A stretch of 64,000 nt of DNA, taken from Lamellibrachia columna (Eukaryota > Annelida > Polychaeta > Sabellida > Siboglinidae). A program made the translations under genes and the position numbers. The DNA is taken from assembly GCA_963662155.1 (NCBI GenBank), contig OY759265.1, forward strand, positions 58,709,220-58,773,219. Reading direction: 5' to 3'. Below are positions 14,601-26,600 of the stretch, in pieces (position 1 is the stretch's first letter; each line of letters opens with the position of its first letter). The notes below the pieces were generated by a model. It searched no databases. It was not told the origin of the DNA and was given only the letters and a program-made list of their open reading frames with translations.

Positions 14601-17600
14601 CAATCTGCTTCCCTTTCTAGTTTTATTTCATAAGCCTGAATAGATTCTTTAACATATAAAATAACTCCCCCTCCCCTTCTTCCTATTCGATCTTTCCTAA
14701 ACATTACGTATCCTGTCAGTCCTAATTCAGCATCTGTTATGTCTATGTTGGCCCATGATTCAGTTATACCAATTATGGTGAGGGTCAATATCTTCTACCA
14801 TAATGTTTAATTCGTTTTTCTTATTTACTATGCTCCTTGCATTTAAACATACGCATCTATAACCTTTTTCAGAGATGTTTTTCGGATGATTTGATATTGG
14901 TTTGTCTGTGGCCTCTTGTTGCTTGAGACACATCTAGGTAACACCCCTGCACTTCTAGTTTAAACAATGTTTACTACCAAAAATATTTGTCATTGTACCC
15001 ATGCCACTATCTACTACTGCTGAAAGTTCGTCCGCGAATACTGCTGCCCCCTTTCCACTTAGATGAAGCCCATCCTTCATGTACATATCAGCCCTCCCAA
15101 CAAACTTCCCCATAAATCCACAAATCCAACTTCTTCTTCCCTACATAGTTTCTGGACTAACATGTTAATTGCCATCCCCCGACAATTTCGATATTTGTGA
15201 CCCCTCCTGCCCATTACTGGTAAGATCCCTGGCTGTATTACCTGCTCAACCCGCGTCTGTTTTAATGTTCTGACCAACTGCCTATATTTCCTAACTATGG
15301 CAGTTGTACCCTCCCTCTCTATGTTATTTGTCCCTACGTGTACTAAAACAGATCCAACCTTACCCGAACCTACGATGTTTTTTACCCTCCAAGTTATCGC
15401 CTCTATTTTGGCTCCAGGCAAGCAGACCACCACATCATCTCCCTTGTTTAAGACTCTGTCGGTCTTCCTAACTATCGAATCCCCCACAATGTGATGTGTG
15501 AATATGTTTAAAAACAAACTTGATAAATATCTCAGAAGGGCGGGTTACAAGAGAGATAGTCAGTAGGGGACCATAGGTTGATCTGACATGGAGCCAACAC
15601 TGACTTAATCCAGACGTAATTCATCCAGATGCTAATTTCATTACTTTGATGAAATTGCATGTTATTGCATGTGCATAGCAAATGTTATTTTCACCAATGC
15701 ATATTTACCTTGATCCTCTGTATCGAAATATCTTTTGCATCTTGGCCTACTTTCATTGAAAACAAAGCTGATATACCAAATCGACCCACTGCTGCCAGAG
15801 CCTTCTCTAAATTCCACGTGTTGCTATTAAACGTGCCAGAGTCAGCATCATCAGTCACAAACCATGAGCCGGCTGATTTTATAATCTAAAACAATACAAC
15901 ATTCTCGCATAAAGTTACTTAACTTCAATTATCCTCTTCCATGTAAAGTAAATGAATCAAATGAGTTGTCAAGCTGCTATTGTGGGGCACGGAGTCATCA
16001 ATTATACAATAAAATAAGTCTATGCACATTTAGTTCTATCATACAATGAGACATATTTGAAAGTATCTGAAGTACTTTTTTATTTGTTGTAGTGAACAAC
16101 TGTGAATATATTTGCATTTGAAGAAGCAGAATAATTGAATTTAAATACTTTCAAATGTATTTTACCTCATATCTGGCAGTTACCAATATATTACTTACCA
16201 TCTTCAGTGGTTTACTGCTCTGCCTGTCAACAGCCGTTTTATTCATACATGCTTGAAAGTAACTTTGCCCTTTTTTGATTGCTGTGGAATTGACCCCTTT
16301 GTAGGTGTGATCACGTTTTTCAATCAGCTACAAAAATACAAAGAATTAGCAACAACTTTATTACATTAGTGACTGTGGTGGTTGAATAAAAACTATTTAC
16401 ACATAAAAACAGCTTAATATATCGATGCGTCTACCAACAGGCGAGTTTTCTTTTGACAAATCTGCAATTTATTGTCAAATAGCCAGTAATAATAAGACGA
16501 TCCCCAATTAGTCCAATTAGACTCCTGGCGATCAGGGTAGCCACGTACAAAAGCCCTGATTAGCGGGGTGGCTGATTAAAAATAGGTGATTGCTGATAAC
16601 AAATACTTAACACTAATCAGCATCTAGACATGGGCAAAGCAGGCACAGTGAAAGGTGGGCAAAATGGGACACTTGTTGATGTTTGTAGAACAAATATATT
16701 TCAATTTCTCTATCAATTACTTTTGGGCATAGGCAGTGGTTGTATTAACTATGGGATGGGTAATTTAAATAAGCACATTAGCCAGTGACTCTTTTTACCC
16801 AACTGATTCCCGTTTGGTCCACCCTGTGAACAATATGGAATATAAACTATGAATGGGAATTTTTACTGCAATGGACCTGTTGAAACTATCTACAACATAT
16901 ACCTAGATGTTGATGGCACTGCTATGTATGGGAATTTTTACTGCAATGGACCTGTTGAAACTATCTACAACATATACCTAGATGTTGATGGCACTGCTAT
17001 GTATGGGAATTTTTACTGCAATGGACCTGTTGAAACTATCTACAACATATACCTAGATGTTGATGGCACTGCTATTTTTGGATCCTACATTCATCTACAT
17101 GGAAAAAACAACCCTCTTTTTTGGTGTTTGAGACAGCTTGATTGGATTTGTTTTAATTTTTCATAGTTAATGCAATTTTTTTTGCCCTAGCTGTAGAGTG
17201 TGTCTTGAGTAAAAATATATTGAACGCTTTTCTGCCAGAAATCTATTTCCATAGTAACAAACAAAATGGCCACCATTTTGAACAAACGTTGGCAAATTGA
17301 GAATCAATGCCATTCTTTGTAGAACAAGATGTCGTTATAATTCTTACAAAACCATTTTCAGTATCCATTCTATTACACAACTGGTAGAAAAACATTTTAA
17401 TAAAAGTTATTTTTGTTTTTATAAATGTTTGATTATTTTGATAATGTGTTGTACCAGTTGAATAGAACACTCCAAACTTTATTTGGCAAGCATGATTACT
17501 TCCAGAGATTTTTCTTCCAAATGTGAAAAACATGGTTTTGAGAATACGGCTGTCAAAGATTGAAAAACAGGATAAATACCAGTGATTTAGAGGTATGTAA

Positions 17601-20600
17601 TTGTTATAAAAGTGAACTTTATGGATAGTAAATACACAAAGCTAACAGAATAAAGGGGAAACACATTTTGAGTATTTTTTTCACAAAATGCCATTTCACC
17701 TGCCACAGAACACTTTAACAATGAAAAACCAGAATGTGTATCAATGAAACTGTTGGCCATGCGGCTATGCCATTTTTGGTTCATTTCAAACATCACCATT
17801 CCCAGACAATGTGACAAACCCTAATGTGAACGCTGGCTGCACCTATTGCAATCTTCGTGATGACTGTTTCACCACATCGGCTTCATTAATTATTTGAGCT
17901 ATTTGGGGAGTTTCCCTCAAAGTTATTCAACTTATTCAGTCTCTTACTTGTTAACATAACAATGTCATCCTATCTCAAGTCAAAAATCAATATGGCTTCA
18001 ATGTGAATGAAGATAAAAATTAATTATTTAGATTCAAATATATGATGTCTTCGACCTCCTGCATGTGGATGAAAGATGTGGTCTTTGATTTCTAAGAATG
18101 ATATCTTTAGTTCATGATTAGTCAAGAAAAATGATTTACATGATACATGAAGCAACATTTCAAAATGTAGATGACTAATGTAAAATGTTGGATTAATGTT
18201 TTATTTATTTATTTTATTCTGTCAAGGGTACAGAAGCGACAATATTTCTTATAAAATCGACACACGTTAAAAAGGCTAATCAGCTGGTCAGGGCCAAAAG
18301 AAATATATAAATAAGTCAAAGCATCATAGTTGTTATTACTTGCCACAGTTTTACTTCCAACACTTGATTTTTTCAATGTTTCATTCAGCATGTGGTTAAC
18401 CAACACGATATCAGATTATGTCATGTGACACTTTGGAGTGACATGCACTGATGCAGAAAATGGTTTGTTCTGTACCTGTTTAATGACAGCATCAGTCCAC
18501 TGTGCCATTTTACTTATGGTGCCCCACCTTAGTACATGTTTGGGCACCAGTGGATCAATGATGGAAGTCCCACATGCGTACTGGTAAAAGTCATCACATG
18601 GTCCAACTGCCATGTCCATCTTGGCCAGCATGGATCCACTAAGAGCGACACAGTCTGCACTCAGACATACCTGTAGTGCATGCAACATTAATCAACTTAT
18701 TATCGGTACTTTGTGTTTGAAAAAACACACATCACACAGCAGGTAACTCCACTGAAAGTATATCTTGTCCAATGCAATGTTTGGTTGTGTCAGTTGGATA
18801 ACCGTGAATCAGTGGGAACTCCTAACTAAAAGTACTTGTAATAATAAATACCAGTAGTGGTGTATAATTTATAAGATGTCCATATCTGTTAACAATCACC
18901 TACTCTGCATGGTAGGGTTTATACACCTGTACAATGAGACAACACACTTCCAAATAGATTGAAATTTGCCTGGATTCATTTTATATCATGTCACCCGCTT
19001 GTCAATGTCATAACTGTATGCTGAATTTATGTCACAGTTGTAAATACACGTCATGCAGAACATGAGTGTCAGAAAGTGTGTGTATTTGGTTTTCCGCTGT
19101 TGTGACTCCTGCATTTTTATCTCGAAAGCGGGGATGACCAGGAAGACTTCATTGACATTTTTTCCCGAAAGTTCAGCAGATTGAGATGTCCCATGACATC
19201 CATATTGAATCAGCGAAGTCTAGTACTTTGGCACACTTCTGCTCAATGAACCAGCTAATCTCCTGTCTCAGCTTGAACATTCAGCACAGCATGTCACCTC
19301 GACTTGGATATGTGGAAGTGCGCATGCGTTGGGATGGTACGAATCCGTTACATCGCTCCACACATATCACCAACACAACATGTTCACCAACACAACGAAT
19401 GACCACAACTAGTACAACAATTCAACATAATCCACTTATCACACAGAACCAGACAAACCAAATGACAACAAATGCAATTAATCAAAACAACACCCTTTAC
19501 CACAACACATGAACCAAAATTTCCAAGATGGCGGACTTCCACTGCCGGCACCATCCGGATGAGTTCTTTTAATTTTATCGCTAAGCATTTCATTATTAAG
19601 CTTACTTTTTCTTCAAGTCGCCACATGTTTGCATTTGGATCTAACTTTAACATTTGGATCTAAAACCATCATTGGAACAAGTCAACGCGTATCTCGATCA
19701 AATCTCAAAATTAAACCAAAATATTATACCCTAACTTTGAAACCCCGAATTAAATTCCCACCCAAATTCAAATCAGACATTCTTACACATCTGTACCTCA
19801 GCGGACTGATCCCACTCTCAGGCGACATCCACCCAAACCTTGGCCCAAATGGGCGCCAAATTTGTCCTTGTGGAAGTTGTCATCAACGTATCAGAAACCG
19901 AGACAAGGCTAACCTCTGCGAAGAATGTAATCAGTGGCACCACATACATTGTATTGGTATATCCCCATCATCCTACAACTCCTTGATTAACCAAAGTGCC
20001 TCCTGGCTCTGCGACCGTTGACATTGTGGACTTCCAAATGTTACCACTTCTCCATCTAGAAATGAGCAGTCCAATTCTACCAACATCTGGTCTGACAGCT
20101 CTATACTTAGTACCCCAACACTCCATACACCACAAAATGAAAACTTAATTTTTGCCCCAAACCCCCAAAACACCTCAACCCCCGAACGCCACAAGAAACC
20201 CCAAGGAAACACACAACAGCGTTAAGAACATAGAAAAAGCAACCCAACTGAAGGCAACTATTCAATATAATAACCCAGACATCATATTTCTAGTTGAAAA
20301 TAAACTAATTGCAAACTATGCTACATACTCTTTCCTACCACCCAACTATGAGGCCATCAGAAAGGACAGGAATGTCCATGGCGGTGGAGTCCTTATAGCC
20401 TTTCGTGACAACATTGTAGCTGAACCCCTCCAAAATTTCAAAAACTCAAATTGTGAAATAGTTTGGAAAAAATTCCATATACTTTGCATCTTACTATCGA
20501 CCCCCAAATGACCACCTCCAATCCATTGAAGCTCTCCATGATTCCCTAACTAAACTATTTAGATCACAAAAAACTCCCCCTAATGTAGTTATAGCTGGAG

Positions 20601-23600
20601 ATTTTAACCTCCCTGATATCAACTGGACAAATCACCAGACCACTAATAACAGCACTGCTAGCAAGCATAACAAACTACTGGAAATAACTAACGACTTTGG
20701 GCTGCAAAACATGGTAAATGACCCCACACGTATCACTTCTGGTAACATTCTTGACCTCATACTCACCTCAAATCCCTCCATTATCATCAACACCCATACC
20801 ACTCCTGGTATGAGCGATCACGAATATGTGACCTTCATTGTCAACTTAAACAAACCCAGTTCGCAACAACCCCCCCCCACAAAGTTTATAGTTACCAATC
20901 AGCAGACTGGGACAAACTCAAAGATGACATAGACAAACTAAATCGTGAGTACTTCAACATGGACCCCAACTCACAGGATATAGACATAAACTGGACCTTC
21001 TTCCGCGAACGTCTGACTACCTTAATTAACAATAACATACCTAGACGATACACCAAAGCTAAAACCCACCTCCCCTGGATAACATGTGAACTAATTATAA
21101 TGCAGAGAAGACGTAACAAAAGCCACAAAAAGGCAAAGCAAACGGGACTAAACAGTGACTGGGAAAAATTTTAAGAACTCTGAAAGCAAGCTACTAAAGC
21201 ATTAGCAAAATCTTACAGACTATGTTAACAACCACATTGGAGACAGCCTGAAAACTAATCTAAAACGATTCTGGTCATTTATTAAGGCAAATAAACGAGA
21301 AAACATTGGCATTCCCACACTTCGAGTAAACGACCAGCCAATAATAAATGATCGTGATAAAGCAAATGCCCTAAACAACCAATTTAGCTCTGTACTTACC
21401 CAAAAAAAGCACCCCATCCCCCAAATAGCCCCCTCTACTTACCCCAACATCCCCCTTCTCAAAATTGGCATAGACGGCGTAATAAAGCAGCTGGAAAAAT
21501 CTAAACCATAACAAAGCTACAGGCCCAGATGAACTCCAAGCCAGAGTCTTTAAAGAAACGGCAAAGCAGATAGCTCCCATCATCACCTAAATTTTCAAAC
21601 AGTCATACAACACAGGTAAACTTCCTAACGCCTGGCTACAAGCATTAGTAACTCCCATACACAAAAAGAGCCACAAATCTGACCCTGCTAACTACAGACC
21701 CATATCACTAACCTGCAACCTCTGTAAAGTAATGGAACATATCATCCTAAGCAATATGTGGAAACACCTGCACAAGCACAACATCATTCTCCACTTCCAA
21801 CACGGATTCCAGTCGGGACTGTCTTGTGAATCTCAACTCATTGACACAGTCCATGACTGGATGACTGCTATGGACAACAAGACCCAAATTGACGCAATTC
21901 TGCTTGACTTTGCCAAAGCGTTCGACAAAGTGCCTCACCTACGTCTTCTATTAAAATTGACCTCCTACGGAATCACTGGAAACACTCAAAATTGGATCAA
22001 ATCTTTTCTATCCAACCGCAAACAGAGAGTCTCAGTTAACGGAGCCCTGTCGGACATCACAGATGTCACATCTGGTGTCCCACAGGGTTCAGTTTTAGGA
22101 CCTGTCCTCTTCTTACTCTACATGACATAGATGGAAACATCAAATCTATATGCCTTTTTGCAGATGACAGTATTATATATCGTGAAATATCTTCCAAAAC
22201 CGACCACAAAATTCTCCAAACTGACTCAAACCAACTCCAAACATGGTCTGACAAATTGCAAATGGAATTTAATGTATCTAAATGTGTCCACCTTCCAATA
22301 ACAAACAAAACTAAACCCAGCACACACAAGTACTCGCTCTCTGGTCAGCCATTATCCACTGTATCCAGCCACTCATATCTAGGAGTAAAATTGGATTCCA
22401 AATTCACTTGGACAAATCACGTCACTGACATAACTTCAAAATCTTCAAAAGTTTTAGGCATGATTAAACGAACTCTTGGCCCATGTAAACCCGAAGTTAA
22501 ACAAACAGCCTACAACATGCTAATCCAGCCAAAACTCGAGTACTCGTCACCCATATGGAATCCTCACACCATTTCACAAGTTAAAAGCCTTGAAAGAGTA
22601 CAACACTCTGCTGCCAGATTTGTTAAAAATTATTACAGATGGAACACAAATCCAGCAGATCTAATTACTGCCCTTGGATGGCCAACCCTTGAACGAAGAC
22701 GTATTATTAAACAAGCCACAACCTTCTACAAAATTCTAAATAATATTATTGAGATCACCCACCCCTCCAGGTCTACTAACCCGCTCTCGAACCCGTGGAC
22801 AATACGTAGCCCACAGGTGTCGTATAAATGCAATGGTCTTTTCATTTTATCCCCGAGCCATTCGCATATGGAATATGATTCCACCAAAAATTACCGACAT
22901 AAAAAACCCAAAATCATTTCAAGAAGCTCCCTTTCATCACACCTGCTCACCTAAACTGCCTTTAAAACACAGTGCTCAGCGTAAACTTATCCATAGTGTG
23001 GGTATGGAGACTGTCTATGTGTGCATGTGGCAAGACAGCGACAGTATCCGTACACATAACCAACCTATTAAAAATTTTCATCTAACATCCTATACATAAA
23101 ATAAATAAAACTATCAGATAAAAACCCTTTCAGCAACATTAAAGATACTAGTCTCTTAGTTGTATGTACCACCCACAGCGCATGCGCACAGTCCACCACA
23201 AACTCCTGCGTTAGCCCAAGTTTGGGCTGTTTGGAGTATAACCACTTGAGACTTGACCAGCACAATTTCTAATAGCATATGATATCTTGGTATTGTGCAT
23301 TCATCTCGACTAAAATATGGCTAGACAGATTGTAAAGTGATGTAAACGGACAAACTGAGGCCATAGATGCACAAAAAGAAAAGGTGCTCAAACTGCTGGT
23401 GTCTTTTCTAATGAGAACGATGATGTAGTTCACAGCCTTCAAAACGAAGCCCATTGCATTTTCACAGACTTGCCATAGTGGATGATGCAGTGGGCCCAGA
23501 AGTGATTTCCACAAAAGATATCAACAAGTATTCTCTAAAAATGCTCCATCTTACTAAACATTCATTTACCTTCTTTGTGGTTTGTGTGCGTGTGCTCTGT

Positions 23601-26600
23601 TGAATTATCAGTAGTACTGTCAAGACAAATAGCAGAATTACACATGCTGCAAGTGCAGCGGCCAAAATCTTTGTGGCATCAGCGTATGTTTTCTTCTTCT
23701 CAGTTTTGCCTAGAGTGAAAATGGACACAATATCAAATATACATAATATATATATATATAACTGTATAAATATTATCTACAGTTACTATTTAATAGTATG
23801 TAATCAATTTGGTTCGTCTTTTGTATTAGTTAGTATTTTTAAATGAATTAAATTGTGAAAATATGCCTGATATCTTCCATGGTCCAATGACTTTAACAAA
23901 ACTGTATATATATATATACGTATATATATATATATATATATATACAGTATATATATATATACATACAAAAACCTTTGGAACAAGAATCTCAATTCAATGA
24001 TGCAGCATCTTTAATTATGTGCAGTCAACATCAATGACAATAAAGAAAGTTGGGTTTGCTGTAACATGTTTAATAGTAGACCAGCCAAACTTGGAAAGAT
24101 CTCTAGACATTTTTTAACAACATTGTTGGCTAAAAGTGGGCATCCATCATTCATAGTATGATCAAAGAGATGTGGATGGAATCCACCATAAATTTTGGAT
24201 TTGAAGGTCATTTTGAAGGTCACAAAGTAACCTTCAAATCGGGTAAAAATTACAGTTTTTGATGAATTGACATCTACTATATAATGCACATTTGCAGGTG
24301 CAATGCTTTAAATTTACACATGAATGTATGGAACATTCAACACAAGTGTGATTTTCTCGAAATGTGTTTACAGTGTATATCAGTTATTTTTACACCCTAG
24401 GTGACCCAATATATGGCGCTGGAATTGTGTAGGCGTGCTCTGGGGTCCATAGGGATGCTCCGTACATTTTTGAAATCCCGGGGGGTGGGGTTCTTGGTGT
24501 GAAAATTTCAAAAAGGGCTATTGTGGAAATTGTAACAGTGGAATAAAATTTTTGTCTATGTAATCATAAAGATAATAATAATGCCTACAAATATGTCAGT
24601 TGGTGCATACATGAATTTTTAATACCTATCAAGTTATTTTTGTCTGTCTTTACCCCCATAGGGGTGCAGACCCATCCTCTGGGTTTTGAAAAGGGGGGCT
24701 TGAATGCACCCCAGGTACATAATTCATAGGGGATTTCTGGGCTGATTTCTGACAAATATTCTTCTTCCCCTTGCTCCCTTGTGGGGTAGGGTCCAAGTCA
24801 CTTGGTAGCTTCTTCCACTTTCGTTGTTAATTCTCTCCATCTCCCTCTGTCCTCTGTGATGGTCTTCCACTCTTGGCCGTTCGTACCTGCCCTTTCAAGA
24901 TCTCATTTGACACAGTCTTTCCATCACAGCTTTGGTCTTCCTCTTCTTCTTCTGCCACCCTCTTCTGCTTTCCATGCTCTTTTTGACAGTCTGCCTTCGC
25001 TCATTCTTTGCACATGTCCTGCCCATCTCATTCTGCTTTCTGACAAATGCTACAGTTAAACAAATTCTCTCAAAAAGGGGGATTATAGTTATGATTACAT
25101 AGCGTCATCCCTCTTCGAAACCACCTCTCTTTCTCGTCCTCCTTCTCCGCTTGCATGTCACCAGTTGCATTCTCTCCCAACATGGACATGTTGGATGGAA
25201 CTCTCCTCGCTCGTCATAACTGCATTTTCTGAAGTGGGATGTGGCGTATATATTCAGGACTGGTCTTAAGACCATAGCATGGGCCATATTTAATTATGCC
25301 ACGGACTGCTGGCATATTCCACGTATTGATCTCGTCCCTGCAGTATTGGATAGCTTCGGGGCTGACTTCCAGGGTGGTCATTGTTTTCTAGAATGGACAG
25401 CCTGGCAGAACTCCCAGCTGTGAGTTATTATCCGGTCCGTCTTTTTTATTGTTGCATGGACCTTTCCCATGGCCAGCCTCCAACCAGGTCCACGAAGCTT
25501 AAAAGCCAAACACTGCTGGAAATTTGGCCACAAACACACATATTTTGTGGTTCCTATAATGCGACAGGGAATCTGTTGCAAAGTGCAAGTGAAAGGATGC
25601 TTTAAATTCCGTCTCAGTGCATTGATGAAAGCAGAAACTTACCATCCTCCTTGGAGTGTACAATCATTGGGTGTATAGTTATCAGGCATTTGTGAAGTTG
25701 TCATTGTTTTGTTTACATTCCACAACTTCTTTGAGTAGTTATACTGCTGCCGCGATTCTGGTGTTGCTAGTGTTGAAACACAACAACCAATGTCAATTGA
25801 ATCAGTTTAATAAGTTACAGGTCACACCTTTGCCTGCATCGCTTCTTACTGCTCCTCCAATCTTGGGCTAGGCGTTTCTTATATAGCTCCTAGCAGAGGC
25901 CACAATTAGGCTAACACAATGTGTGAGAGAGCCGCAACGTGTGTGCCAGCCACATTATGTAACAGGTGTGGTGTGTTACTCTACACTAGTGATCTCGAAA
26001 GTCATATTGGCGTTGTTGCTGAGACTGCTCCAGTGTAGCGTGATGTCCTTTGACCTGCAAGCCCTTTTGATGTAGGACCCTCTTCCACTCGGGGTGCTTT
26101 CTATGTAGCTTCGGGAATTCCCTGGCACAGAGCTTGTGCATTGCTCATAATGCACTTGGTACCCATTCTGATATCTGAAAAAAAAACACGTTTAACATCT
26201 GTGTTCAGCATAACATTAAAATAGTGAAACCATTCGTCGCCTGAAACCGTACGTCGCACATCAGTCTAAACTAGTTTAAATTTTATATATTCTGGAGAAA
26301 TAAAGTTTGCCAGAGCATGACATATAAACATTGGCCTAGGCCACTAATATGGTAAATGTAGATGAATACAAGTACATGATGCATTGCAACATTTGCTTCA
26401 AATTTCCATTAATTGTTTATTTTATTAACAATACATTTTATGTGAAAACGGTTGTTATTTTATTCTGATGACATGCTATAAATATTTCAGATAATAAAAA
26501 AGACGCCATTATACAAATAAAATTATTTATAAAAATAATATAGCTATCAAACGGCTCCAGTCGATATATGTCAATAATGCCGCAATCGTGAGTCACCTGA

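Larger units (their letters stand above)
19629..23100 (+). mobile_element. CR1/L2-superfamily LINE, decayed, with PHD finger and 2A-like motif
   Basis: A plus-strand non-LTR retrotransposon opposite to gene 1, inside the intron between 18670 and 23570. The order is N-terminal leader with a 2A-like motif, PHD-type zinc finger, APE endonuclease, reverse transcriptase and C-terminal tail (AMVFSFYPRAIRIWNMIPP). Many stops and frame changes separate the pieces, so it is inactive. The 5' boundary is uncertain and may lie further left. It is a different family from the CR1 copies at 10-15 and 29.7 kb. Confidence 0.85.

Noticed and set aside
16849..17166. 105-codon repeated protein
   Set aside because: Open only because the 75-bp unit is divisible by three; no homology or splice support.
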